59,368 nt of DNA from Desulfonatronum sp. SC1 (GTDB lineage: Bacteria; Desulfobacterota; Desulfovibrionia; Desulfovibrionales; Desulfonatronaceae), in contig NZ_PZKN01000027.1 of the NCBI RefSeq assembly GCF_003046795.1, positions 1-59,368 on the forward strand. Direction: 5' to 3'. Made by a program: the position numbers and the translations under genes. Under the pieces are notes generated by a model. That model worked only from the letters and a program-made list of their open reading frames with translations, searched no databases and had not been told where the DNA came from. Shown one piece after another: positions 9,623-20,100 of this stretch (positions within the stretch are counted from its first letter, which is position 1; every line of letters begins with the position of its first letter).

Positions 9623-10993
9623 ATGCAAACCATCATCCATACCGTACAGGTGATGTTGGCCTTGGCGCTTGTCTTGAGCGCTCAGATCGCCGGCGCGGCC
9701 ACGTTTTATGTCAGTCCCGCTGGATATGATTCCTCGCCGCCCTGGTGCGGTGCGGAGTCCCATCCATGTAAAAGCATCACCAAAGTGCTGGAGGCCGGGG
9801 GGGACATGACCATCCTGGTGGCCCGGGGTACGTATGATGAGCATGTAGGCATCAGAGGGAACCGTAAGATTACAATCCAAGGCGGCTGGAACGCCGGCTT
9901 CACCACGCAGTCCTGCGACCCCTCGCAGACCGTGATCACCGCGCCTCCCGATATGGTGGGTGATCAATTGATCACGGTGTCTGCATATTCGCAAGATTCG
10001 CCCTTTGGGCCAAAGGACTTGGAGGTGGAATTGGATTGCCTGCGCATCCAGGGAGTGCCGGAAGCCGTCCGACTCGGGATTTTCGTTGGTTCTGGGGGTG
10101 ATGGCAGCCGGCTCTTGTTTGCGATGCAAAGGAGCATTGTGCGCGGTTTTCAAGAGGGCATTTTTGTTAGTGCGAGATCAAATTCCTCCCTGGAATTCAA
10201 TCTTGAAACCACCGAGATTCATCAGAATTCATCGACGGGCTTGACGCTTCGCGCCCTTTACGGAGCAACCCTTGCCTTCCAGGCGAACAGGGTCAGATTG
10301 TCGGACAACGGCGGTAACGCCGTGGCCGGCGCCGCCACGGGGTTGCTGCTGACCACTGACCGGGGGATGATCGAAGGCACCTTGAAAAACACGATCATTA
10401 CCGGCAACAGCGCCCCTGAAGGCGGCGGGGCGTTGCAGATTTCAGGGTTGGACGCCATCGGCGATCCACTCCGGGACGATGTGACGCTGACACTGACCAA
10501 CACCACCATCCATGGCAACCATCAAGGCGTCCACGGAGGGGGGCTGCGGGTTATCGCGGCAGGGGCGAAATTCATAAAAATCCGTATCAGGAATACAATC
10601 ATCTGGGGGAATACCGCGGGGGGAAGCGACGCCGATGTGGTCGTGAAGGTCTTCGATCCCGCGGCCCGCGCGGAGGTTACGGCGAGGCACTCCATTCTCG
10701 GCAACGTGAATGTCCCGTCCGGTGTGTTCACGGACCTGGGCAACAATCTCAATGCCGATCCGCGGCTCGATTCCGAGCAGCACCTGACCTTTCCCTCCCC
10801 GGCCAGGAATGCCGGGATCTGCGGCTCATACCGGACGATTAACGGTATCCCGTTCTACATTCGTATCGCCCCGTACGACGACTTTGACGGCCAGAACCGT
10901 CCGGGGTTCGGCGTGCGCTACGGATGCGACATCGGCGCGGACGAGTTTTTCGGCAGTCTGGCGCCCATATATCTTCTGCTGCTGGGGGAGTGA
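9623..10993 (+). CDS. Exported beta-helix protein, choice-of-anchor Q-like, with tail
   Basis: This is a 456-residue protein. The start at 9623 follows AAGGAG and gives a signal peptide ending I-A-G-A-A. The body begins F-Y-V-S-P-A-G and contains runs typical of right-handed parallel beta-helices, such as N-T-I-I-T-G-N-S, G-G-G-A-L-Q-I-S and N-T-T-I-H-G-N. The last third matches the choice-of-anchor Q pattern: N-A-D-P-R-L, P-A-R-N-A-G, D-D-F-D-G-Q-N-R-P and C-D-I-G-A-D-E. Proteins with that domain typically carry assorted C-terminal anchors. Here the extreme C-terminus is L-A-P-I-Y-L-L-L-L-G-E, a diverged form of the tail. Possible functions include polysaccharide binding or lyase activity; no catalytic residues are evident. 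Confidence 0.82.
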   Translation: MQTIIHTVQVMLALALVLSAQIAGAATFYVSPAGYDSSPPWCGAESHPCKSITKVLEAGGDMTILVARGTYDEHVGIRGNRKITIQGGWNAGFTTQSCDPSQTVITAPPDMVGDQLITVSAYSQDSPFGPKDLEVELDCLRIQGVPEAVRLGIFVGSGGDGSRLLFAMQRSIVRGFQEGIFVSARSNSSLEFNLETTEIHQNSSTGLTLRALYGATLAFQANRVRLSDNGGNAVAGAATGLLLTTDRGMIEGTLKNTIITGNSAPEGGGALQISGLDAIGDPLRDDVTLTLTNTTIHGNHQGVHGGGLRVIAAGAKFIKIRIRNTIIWGNTAGGSDADVVVKVFDPAARAEVTARHSILGNVNVPSGVFTDLGNNLNADPRLDSEQHLTFPSPARNAGICGSYRTINGIPFYIRIAPYDDFDGQNRPGFGVRYGCDIGADEFFGSLAPIYLLLLGE

Positions 10994-11269
10994 TGAGCCG
11001 GCCGCTGATCATGATTCAGCGTTTTACGCTGTTTTTGGCGGAAGGAACGTGTTCGCCGTCAAACAGTGAGTGTGTCATTTTGTGAAAAGAGTAGACAAGC
11101 CCTTCTTTCGGGGATAGTACTCCTTCGCAAATAATAACGCTTGCATTCTCCAATTCAGGATTACTCATGTTCGTCTATTGCTCGGCCGGTCCGGGCACGA
11201 GCAGGGGCTGGCTTCCGGCTCGTTCCCATTGTGAATCATGTTGTCCCGCCATCCGTTTGGATTTGACGG

Positions 11270-11315
11270 AAAAGCCCTTCTCCCGCGTAACCACGCCGGA
11301 GAGGGGCTTTTTTTA
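11270..11315 (+). terminator. Rho-independent terminator
   Basis: A GC-rich stem pairs AAGCCCTTCTCC (about 11272) with GGAGAGGGGCTT and is followed by a run of T. It sits in the 410-bp gap between the beta-helix gene and the second SBBP gene. The rest of the gap (10994-11269) shows no supported gene. Confidence 0.75.
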
Positions 11316-11403
11316 TTGATCGCGGGGTAAGGCCATTGGCCATAGGACGGTTTCATCTTTGACTCACCCCATTGTCACATGGACAAAAACTTAAGGAGGC
11401 AGC

Positions 11404-14184
11404 ATGCCGCGGCATACATTCTCATTAACCGTCAGGAACGTGATCCTCGTCTTGGTTGCCGTGGCGGCCGCGACGTGCCTGACAGTGCCGGCCATGTCCA
11501 AGACATCGGCCGGAACGATCCGGGGCGATGGCGCATACGGGAAAATGCCCATCCTGTTCATCCCCAACCAGGGGCAGATGGATGAGCAGGTCGCCTTCTC
11601 CATCCAGGGCAGGGACAAGTCGATATTCTTCACCTCCCAGGGGGTGACCTTTGCCCTCTCGGTCCCGGTCCAGGATGGAGCAAGCAGGAAAGAGTCCTTT
11701 TTGCGCGACATCGAGCCCGACGCGGCCACGGTGGGTGGCCCAGTGAAGCGCTGGGTGGTCAAGCTGGACTTTGTCGACGCCCGCCAGGATGTCCTGCCCG
11801 AGACGCTGGAAGCCTCGGAAACCGTGATCTCCTACTTCAGGGGCAAACCAGAAGAGTGGCACACCGGTATCCAGGCCAGTTCCAAGATCATCTACCGCGA
11901 CCTCTGGCCCGGGATTGATCTGATCTACTACGGCACGGTGAACCGCTTGAAATATGACTTTATCGTCCACCCGGGAGCCGATCCGGGGCGGATCAAGCTG
12001 GCCTACCGCGGCGTGGACTCCCTGGAAGTGACCGACGAAGGCCGCCTCATGGTTACCACGCCTGCCGGAGCGTTTTACGATGATATCCCGGTGGCCTGGC
12101 AGGACCTGGAGGAAGGACGGCAGGATGTTGCCGTGGCCTATGCCATGGAGCAGCCGCCCCATGTCCAGGTTGCCGCCCTTGGCCCAGTGGCGGGGGATGC
12201 AGGCTCAGCCCTTGGCCTGGCCGGCACGGCCCAAACCCATGGCTACGGCTTCACGGTCGGTGCCTACGACACCACCAAGCCCCTGGTGCTGGACCCGGAA
12301 ATGGTAATCTACAGCGGCTTCATCGGCGGATCAGCAGATGAAGCAGGTTTTGGAATTGCCGTGGACTCAGTTGGGCGGGCCTATGTCACGGGACGTACAA
12401 ATTCCGGTCCAGGGTCTTTCCCCGTTCGGAATGGGCCATACCTTGATTACAATTTAAACGTCGACGCCTTTGTGGCCCGGGTCAGGGCGAATGGAACCGG
12501 CCTGGAATACTGCGGCTATATCGGGGGGTCGGGGATCGATGTCGGCATAGGCATCGCCGTGGACGGTGCCGGCAACGCCTATGTCACCGGCAGTACCCAA
12601 TCAAACGACTTCCCTACTGCCGGTAACTGGCCGTACACGACCTACAGCGGCCAGGGAGACGCCTTCATCGCCAAGGTCAAGGCGGACGGGACGGGTTTGA
12701 TCTACTCCGGCTACATCGGGGGAGGGGTCAGCGATTACGGAAGAGCGGTGGCCGTGAATGTTTTCCGCCAAGCATATGTCACGGGAGTCACCTACTCCTC
12801 CAATTTTCCGACAAAAAATGGGCCGAATTTGACCCATAGCGGCGGTGCGGACGCGTTCGTACTCAAGATCAATCACGAAGGGTCCGACCTTGTCTACAGC
12901 GGCTTTATCGGCGGCACAGGCGATGATCATGGGTATGGCATCGCCCACGATGTTGATCGAGCCTATGTTGTCGGCCGTACGAGTTCCTCGCACACGACCT
13001 TTCCGGTCGTTGCCGGGCCGGGGTTGACCTACAAGGGAAATATGGATGCCTTTGTGGCCAGGGTGGCACCCAACGGTCAGAGTCTCGAATACTGCGGTTA
13101 TCTCGGCGGATCGCAATGGGATTTTGGGGAGGCGATCGCCGTGGACCTCGTCACCGGTGCGGCCTATGTCACGGGAGGCACGCAATCCAGCGAGAACCAG
13201 GGCTTTCCGGTCAAGGTGGGTCCGAATCTGACTCACAAAGGCATAACGGATGCCTTTGTGGCCAAGATCAACGCCGACGCGAGCCTGGCCTATGCCGGCT
13301 ATATCGGGGGTGCATCGGATGACCGGGGCTTTGGCATTGCCGTGGACGGTTCCGGACACGCCTACGTCGCGGGCAGTACAGCTTCCACCGAGGCCTCGTT
13401 TCCGGTTCTGCACGGGCCGTATCTCCACCACAGCGGTAACTATGACGCCTTTGTGGCCAAGGTCCGGTCCGATGGCCGGGGCCTGATCTACAGCGGGTAT
13501 ATCGGGGGCAGCAGTTTGGATGAAGGCAAGGCCATCGCCGTGGACAGCGAGGGCAGCGCCTATGTCACCGGCGAGACCTTTTCCGATGAATTGAGTTTCC
13601 CGACGAAGACAGGTCCGGTTCTGGTGGCCAATGCGGGATTCACTGTTGATAATAAAAGCGATGCCTTTGTGACCAAGATCGCCACGGGCAACCTGCAGGT
13701 GAACATCGCCCCTCCGGCGGCCCGTACGGCCGGGGCCGGCTGGCGCCGCGCCGGCACCCCGGACAACTGGCGGGCCCACGGGACAGCGGAAAACGGCTTG
13801 GCCGCGGGAGATTACGTAGTGGAATTTTCTACCATTCCCGGATGGAACATCAAGAGCAATGAAACCTGTCAGGTCCAGACCGGGCTGACCACAACCTGCA
13901 CCGTGACCTATGTCCAGAATACCAGCCTCTACCAGATTCTCGTGTCCGTTGCGGGCCAGGGGGGCACGGTCAGCGGTGGGGGGACCTATGCCCACAATGC
14001 CCTGGTCACGCTGACGGCCACCCCGTCCCAGGGCTTAGCCTTCGGCCATTGGGCTGAAAACAGCCAAAAGGTCGATGGGGCATCGGCTACATACAGCTTT
14101 TACGCGACAGCCAACCGATCCTTGCAGGCCCATTTTCGGAAAAACTCGCAAGCCGGAGTCTTGCTGCTGTTGCTGGATGAATGA
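11404..14184 (+). CDS. Exported SBBP-repeat protein with two C-terminal modules and LLLDE tail
   Basis: This is a 926-residue protein starting 6 bases after GGAGG. The signal peptide is at about 12-31. An N-terminal DUF7948-like domain (F-I-P-N-Q-G-Q-M-D-E-Q-V, then W-P-G-I-D-L-I-Y-Y-G) covers about 45-300. Seven SBBP repeats with Y-S-G-Y-I-G-G and A-F-V-A-K span about 300-755. Two modules follow: one beginning L-Q-V-N-I-A-P-P-A-A-R and a divergent InlB-like repeat with F-G-H-W-A-E-N. The protein ends Q-A-G-V-L-L-L-L-L-D-E. The same two modules plus tail end the Delta-60 protein at 17200-20214, so the C-terminal half is a shuffled unit. It is probably a cell-surface or secreted structural or binding protein. 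Confidence 0.86.
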   Translation: MPRHTFSLTVRNVILVLVAVAAATCLTVPAMSKTSAGTIRGDGAYGKMPILFIPNQGQMDEQVAFSIQGRDKSIFFTSQGVTFALSVPVQDGASRKESFLRDIEPDAATVGGPVKRWVVKLDFVDARQDVLPETLEASETVISYFRGKPEEWHTGIQASSKIIYRDLWPGIDLIYYGTVNRLKYDFIVHPGADPGRIKLAYRGVDSLEVTDEGRLMVTTPAGAFYDDIPVAWQDLEEGRQDVAVAYAMEQPPHVQVAALGPVAGDAGSALGLAGTAQTHGYGFTVGAYDTTKPLVLDPEMVIYSGFIGGSADEAGFGIAVDSVGRAYVTGRTNSGPGSFPVRNGPYLDYNLNVDAFVARVRANGTGLEYCGYIGGSGIDVGIGIAVDGAGNAYVTGSTQSNDFPTAGNWPYTTYSGQGDAFIAKVKADGTGLIYSGYIGGGVSDYGRAVAVNVFRQAYVTGVTYSSNFPTKNGPNLTHSGGADAFVLKINHEGSDLVYSGFIGGTGDDHGYGIAHDVDRAYVVGRTSSSHTTFPVVAGPGLTYKGNMDAFVARVAPNGQSLEYCGYLGGSQWDFGEAIAVDLVTGAAYVTGGTQSSENQGFPVKVGPNLTHKGITDAFVAKINADASLAYAGYIGGASDDRGFGIAVDGSGHAYVAGSTASTEASFPVLHGPYLHHSGNYDAFVAKVRSDGRGLIYSGYIGGSSLDEGKAIAVDSEGSAYVTGETFSDELSFPTKTGPVLVANAGFTVDNKSDAFVTKIATGNLQVNIAPPAARTAGAGWRRAGTPDNWRAHGTAENGLAAGDYVVEFSTIPGWNIKSNETCQVQTGLTTTCTVTYVQNTSLYQILVSVAGQGGTVSGGGTYAHNALVTLTATPSQGLAFGHWAENSQKVDGASATYSFYATANRSLQAHFRKNSQAGVLLLLLDE

Positions 14185-14323
14185 AGGGATGGTGGCTCGG
14201 GCATTGGCTTGGAGATAATGGAAGAGCACGGCCAGGTGTTTTTTACGACAATACTGGAAGATTTTTCACCATGTATTGACGGATCAGACACGGTTGGACT
14301 CCCACGACAAGGAGGCACAAGCA

Positions 14324-17128
14324 ATGCAGTATTGTTTTGCAGTCAACCGGTTTTGGATCGTGGCCGCCCTGCTCGCGGCCGCGCTGGTGCTCCCCTGCAA
14401 GGCCGTGGCCCAGGACCCCACGGCCCCGGTCAACATGGGCATCTACGGAGGGACTGTGGAGCGCATCAGCGGCGCACCGATGGATGCCTCGACCACACGG
14501 CTTTTCCTGGCCCTGGACAACCCCAATTCGGTTTTTTATGCCGACATTCCCCATGACCACGGCTACCCGTTCATTCCGGACCACGTCTGGTTCCAGGTGG
14601 TCCCGGGTCTGGCCGCGGAACAGAACAGGGGCCTGGTCACCCATATCTCCACCCATCAGGCAACCGGCCGCCTCTATGCCAACCCGGGATTGAAGCTGTT
14701 CAATTTCGGGACAGACCCCCAGGACCAGCCCCAGGAGGTGGCCGGATTTTTCGTCCCGGACCTTCTGGTCCACGGCGACCGGGTCTTTTTCACCCAGTCC
14801 GTCAATGACCCATCCGACCCCAGCGATCCCGGGGCAGCAAACACCTTTTCCCTGCAATGGCAGGCCATTGACCCGGCAACCGGGCGGGGCACCGGGGCCG
14901 TGGCCGGAGTGAAACTGCACGAGCAGACCGGCGGGTCCACCGGATGGCATTCGGAGATGGCCGTCTGCCCTGTCAGCGGAAAACTCTACATGCTGCTGTT
15001 CTTCGATGGCGGACACGATCTCCATGGCAAGCTGTTGGTTTCTAAAGAGACCGCATCGGACATGACCGGGGATCCAGACTATGCCGAAGTCTTTGAAGTC
15101 CGGGACCTGCCGGCTTATGCGGCCGATTGGAGGGACGGCTCCCTGAGCCGCTGGCCCATCCGTCTGGGCGTGGGCCCGGACGGGCGGGTCTTCATTGCCG
15201 GACTGGACGGCGATCCGACCACCACCATCCGGGTGGCCTATTCCGATAATCAAGGGCAAGATTGGTCTTTAGAGGTTGACACTGGCGTGGAGCAGGGCTT
15301 CCTGGGTCCACAGATGGCCTTTGCCGGGTATGGGATCCTGACAGACCCCAATGACTACTTTGTCTATCTCAGCAGTTCCAGGAGTACGGGACGCGGCGCG
15401 GACGGGACCTGGGAGGGCGCCGACATAAGACATGCCCCATTCATGGACCCGGTGGCCCCTGTGGCCCCGGACGACAAGCATGTGTTGTACAGTTCATTCG
15501 AGCAATTGGGTCTTGGGTACAGCACCGAGGCTTTGTCCGACCCGATCGATCTGGCCATGGCCAGCTACACTCACGGCATTGAGGCCGTCCAGATCAACGA
15601 CTTTGACTTCACGGCCGATAAGACCATCGGCTGGACCGCCTCGGGCCAGGGCCTGCGCCGGACCGCTGACCTGCAGGGCGAACCTCCGACCTGGACCGAA
15701 CCCATGGTCCCCGGTGTCGAGCCCAGTTTTTTTGCCGTGGCCATCGACCCCAACGCCACTCCGGCTGGGAGCGTGGTGTTCGCAGGAGGGACGCGGAATG
15801 TGTATCGGACGGTTAACGCCAATGATTCGGATCCGGTTTGGTCGACATTATTCAACGGGTATGGAGCCCCGGACGACATGGCCCTGGTCAAGCGCATCGC
15901 CGTCAAGCCCGGGAACTCAAATGTCATCTTTGCCGGGTATGCCACGGACACCACCGACCCCACGGCCATCAACGGGCTCATGGCCTCCATTAATGACGGA
16001 ACTGACTGGAATCCTGTCCTGTTTGACGGAGACCGTTTCCTGGATGTGCGAGATCTGTTGTTTGTCGATGCCGACCTGTTCGTGGCCGCGGCCTACGACG
16101 CGGGCCACCCCGACTCCTGGGGCGTTTTCCGGGTGGACACCACCGATCCCAGCAACCTGGTCGTCCACCATGAATTGGCCCCGCCCACCACTGCCTTCCA
16201 CGCCCGCAGCCTGGCCGTGGATTCTTCCGGCGGGGTCTATGTGGCCGGAGTGACCACGGACTGGGTCCAGCACGGCTATAGCGGTTCGCCCAGGGTCTAT
16301 TACCGGGCCTTGGGAGGGACCAGTTGGGTCCAGGTTGACAACGACGGCCTGCCCAACAACGCTGAACCGGCTCAAGCCGACAACACCCTGATCACGGTCG
16401 GCGTGGATGCCAATGACGTGGAAGCCCCCCTGCTGACCTTCGGCCGCAGGCTCTATGTCCTGCTCGAGGACGAATGGGACGACATCTATGAGTACCCTTT
16501 CCAGACCGAACTCCAGGTCCTGAAGTGGGACGAACTGACCCTGGGCAGCGGCTCCGGGCTCTATGCCCAGGATGTGGGTGTCTTTCCGGAAGAGGAACTG
16601 GTGACGCTGACTGTCGTCAAGGCCGGATCCGGTCAGGGCACGGTGGTCAGCAATCCGCCGGGCATCCATTGCGGCCTGACCTGCCAGGGGTCTATCGACG
16701 AGGGCGAGGTGGTCGGCCTGACGGCCAACCCGGCCGCGAACTCCTCCTTTGCGCGGTGGGGAGGGAATTGCAGCGGGACCAGAAACACATGCACGTTGGT
16801 CATGGACGACGACAAGGATGTCACGGCCCGGTTCGTCGCCTTCAAGGTTGTGGACGAGGATGGAGGCCGGGTCGGCTCACCGGTGATCATGGTCAATGAA
16901 GTATACGCCTTCACTGTCCAGGGTTCCGGAACCTATCAGGTCAGGGTCTTTCGAAACGGGGTTTTCCTGGGCTACCTCGCCTTGAGCGGAGGACAATACT
17001 TTTTTTCGGCCGACTCCCCCGGGAGGTATGAAATCAGGATCACTGACGGCAGCGACACCGTGGTCATTACGATCATGGTCAGGCCGGAAAGCGCCTTGGG
17101 GCACCTCCCGCTGCTCTTGCTGGATTAG
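14324..17128 (+). CDS. Exported BNR-propeller-like protein with diverged LLLLD tail
   Basis: This is a 934-residue protein. The start at 14324 follows AAGGAGG and gives a signal peptide ending K-A-V-A-Q-D. Much of the body looks like BNR or sialidase-type propeller blades: S-D-N-Q-G-Q-D-W-S, V-A-I-D-P-N, G-G-V-Y-V-A-G, N-D-G-T-D-W-N. It also resembles glycosyl-hydrolase-like repeat proteins. A divergent InlB-like repeat with paired Cys (C-G-L-T-C-Q-G and C-S-G-T-R-N-T-C) lies at about 770-840. A last beta-rich region precedes A-L-G-H-L-P-L-L-L-L-D, the most diverged tail here (one acid, no P-G). No Asp-box catalytic set can be assigned, so sialidase activity is not claimed. Confidence 0.78.
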   Translation: MQYCFAVNRFWIVAALLAAALVLPCKAVAQDPTAPVNMGIYGGTVERISGAPMDASTTRLFLALDNPNSVFYADIPHDHGYPFIPDHVWFQVVPGLAAEQNRGLVTHISTHQATGRLYANPGLKLFNFGTDPQDQPQEVAGFFVPDLLVHGDRVFFTQSVNDPSDPSDPGAANTFSLQWQAIDPATGRGTGAVAGVKLHEQTGGSTGWHSEMAVCPVSGKLYMLLFFDGGHDLHGKLLVSKETASDMTGDPDYAEVFEVRDLPAYAADWRDGSLSRWPIRLGVGPDGRVFIAGLDGDPTTTIRVAYSDNQGQDWSLEVDTGVEQGFLGPQMAFAGYGILTDPNDYFVYLSSSRSTGRGADGTWEGADIRHAPFMDPVAPVAPDDKHVLYSSFEQLGLGYSTEALSDPIDLAMASYTHGIEAVQINDFDFTADKTIGWTASGQGLRRTADLQGEPPTWTEPMVPGVEPSFFAVAIDPNATPAGSVVFAGGTRNVYRTVNANDSDPVWSTLFNGYGAPDDMALVKRIAVKPGNSNVIFAGYATDTTDPTAINGLMASINDGTDWNPVLFDGDRFLDVRDLLFVDADLFVAAAYDAGHPDSWGVFRVDTTDPSNLVVHHELAPPTTAFHARSLAVDSSGGVYVAGVTTDWVQHGYSGSPRVYYRALGGTSWVQVDNDGLPNNAEPAQADNTLITVGVDANDVEAPLLTFGRRLYVLLEDEWDDIYEYPFQTELQVLKWDELTLGSGSGLYAQDVGVFPEEELVTLTVVKAGSGQGTVVSNPPGIHCGLTCQGSIDEGEVVGLTANPAANSSFARWGGNCSGTRNTCTLVMDDDKDVTARFVAFKVVDEDGGRVGSPVIMVNEVYAFTVQGSGTYQVRVFRNGVFLGYLALSGGQYFFSADSPGRYEIRITDGSDTVVITIMVRPESALGHLPLLLLD

Positions 17129-17199
17129 GAGGGAGAGTGAGGCAAGGCTCAGGACCTGCCTGAAAAGCGGTTTTCTTTGCGGCATAAAGAGGGGCAACC

Positions 17200-20100
17200 A
17201 TGATGAAAGCACGACTTATCGCTGGTTTCCTGTTTGTTTTGATCGTTCAGATACATCTGGGGATCGCCCCAGTTTGTGCCCAGTCAGCCCTGGACGGCTT
17301 CCATCCCAATGCCGACGGGACAGTCCGGGCCCTGGCCGTCCAGTCTGACGGCAAGATCCTGGTGGGCGGCGATTTTACCACCATAGCCGGCACGGGCCGC
17401 AATCGCATCGCCCGGCTGCATGCCGACGGCAGTCTGGACACCGCCTTTAATCCGGGGACAGGGGCCACGGCCACGGTCCAGTCCATTGCCGTGCAGTCCG
17501 ACGGCAAGGTTCTTGTCGGCGGGGATTTCACTTCGTACAACGGCACGTCTCGCAACCGCATCGCCCGGCTCAATACCGACGGCAGTCTGGACCCCAGCTT
17601 CAATCCCGGCAGCGGGGTAGAGCCTCCCGACTCAGCTGTCTATGCTTTGGCCATACAGTCCGACGGCAAGGTCGTCATCGGAGGCCTGTTCACAACAGTC
17701 GGCGGCATCACGCGCAACAACATCGCCCGACTCAATATTGACGGCAGCCTGGACCCCACCTTCAACCCCGGGACAGGCACGGATGCCTTGATCTGGGATC
17801 TCACCGTGCAGTCCGACGGCAAGGTCCTTGTCGGCGGCAATTTCACCACCTACAACGGCACCTCCCGCAACCGTATCGTCCGGCTCCATGCCGACGGCAG
17901 CCTGGACCCCACCTTCAACCCCGGCAGCGGAGTGGAGGGCACTTCCGTCTACTCCCTGGGCCTGCAGGCCGATGGCAAGGTGCTCATCGGCGGTACCTTC
18001 AGTGCCTACAACGGCACCCCCCGCCAGTCCATCGCCCGGCTCACCAGCAGCGGCAGCCTGGACACCTCGTTTACCGCGGGATCTAGCGGCACCGTTTACG
18101 AATTGAAGATTCAGCCGGACGGGGCAACTCTCGTCGGAGGGATTTTTACCCAGTTGGTCGGGCAAGACCGGAGCAATATGGGCCGCCTCCTGCCTGATGG
18201 CAGCATTGACCCGGACTTTGATCCTGGCGTTGGCGTGGTTGGGGATTTTGTCTGGGCTCTGGAAACCCAGCCCGACGGCCAGATCCTGGTGGGCGGCTTG
18301 TTCACGACTCTGGGCGGGCAGGCGCGCGGCAACATCGGACGGCTCTATCCGGACGGCACCCTCGATGCCGACTGTAACCCCAATGCCGACAACCAGGTTT
18401 CCGCCCTGGCCGTGCAGCCCGACGGCAAGATACTGATGGGCGGCTTGTTCACGACCGTGGGCGGCACGGGCCGCAACCGTATCGCCCGGCTCTATCCGGA
18501 CGGCACCCTGGATGCTGCTTTTGATATCGGATCGGGATTTGATGGCCTGGTTCGATCTCTTGCCGTCCAGCCCGACGGGAAAATTCTGGCTGCCGGGGCG
18601 TTCACCGAGTATAACGGCACGGGCCGCAAATACATGGCCCGCCTCCATGCCGACGGCAGCCTGGACACCTCCTTTGCTTCCACCGGGTCCGGACTGAACA
18701 ATGCAGTTTCCAGTCTGGCCCTGCAGCCTGACGGCAAGGTTCTGGTCGGCGGGGATTTCACTTCGTACAACGGTACGGACCGCAAATACATGGCCCGCCT
18801 TCATGCCGACGGCAGCCTGGACACCACCTTTGCTTCCACAGGGACCGGGCTTGATGACATTGTCTCCAGTCTGGCCCTGCAGCCTGACGGCAAGGTTCTG
18901 GTCGGCGGGGATTTCACTTCGTACAACGACACGGGCCGCAAATACATGGCCCGCCTCCATGCCGACGGCAGCCTGGACACCGCCTTTGTCCCAGCAACCA
19001 TTTCGGGCAATCGGGTCTATGCCCTGGCCCTGCTTCCCGACGGCACAGTATGCATGGCCGGGGATTTTTTTGAGGTGGGAAGCGTCTCGCGCGACAAAAT
19101 CGCCCGATTGGGTGCCGGCGGCGTATTGGACCAAACCTTTTTCCCAGGCACCGGAGCGAACAATCTCATCTATACCCTGGTCCTGGACGCGGACGGCAAG
19201 GTGCTCATCGGTGGAGATTTTTCCACGTACAACGGGACCGATCGCAGCCGCATCGCCCGGGTCAACGGAGACGGCAGCCTGGACACCACGTTTATTCCCC
19301 AGGGGACAACGAACGGTTCGATCCGGGCCCTGGCCCTGCAGGTTGACGGCAAGGTTCTGGCCGGTGGGTGGTTCACGTCATTGGCAGGACAGAATCGCAA
19401 TCGTATCGGCCGCCTGAGCGTTGCCGGAGCAGTCCTCCAGTCCTTGGACGCATCCGGGGACGGGGCGTCAATGACCTGGACCCGCAGTGGGGCCGGACCG
19501 GAGTTTTTTCGGGTCACTTTTGAGCAGTCCCTGGATGGGACCAGCTACAACTTGCTCGGGTCGGGGACACGCGTGGCCGGCGGCTGGCAATTGAGCGGGT
19601 TGAGTCTACCCAAGGCCCAAAATTTCTGGATTCGAGCCAGGGGATATCATGCCTCGGGTGAATACACGGCCTCACAATCCATGGCCGAATCGGTCGGCAA
19701 TTTCTTTCTGGCGGGCAGTCTGCGGGTGAATATCGAGCCCCAAGGCGCTCGTCAGGCCGGGGCCGGGTGGCGCCGGGTGGGCACTTCGGACAACTGGCGC
19801 GGCAGCGGGACCACGGAATATGGCCTGCCGGTTGGACAGCATGGGGTCACCTTCAAACGTGTGGCCGGATGGAACACCAAGGCCGATGAGAACGTGACGA
19901 TTCTGTCCGGGCAAAGCACGACCCTTTCCGTGACCTATACCTCAAACACCACCCAGTATCAGGTTTCCCTGGCCGCGGGCGACAACAACGGGTCGGTTGC
20001 CGGCGGGGGGACCTTTGTCCACAACACCTGGGTCACGGTCAGGGCCATCCCCAAGAAGGGCTATGCCTTCAGCCACTGGACCCTGAACGGGCAGAAGATT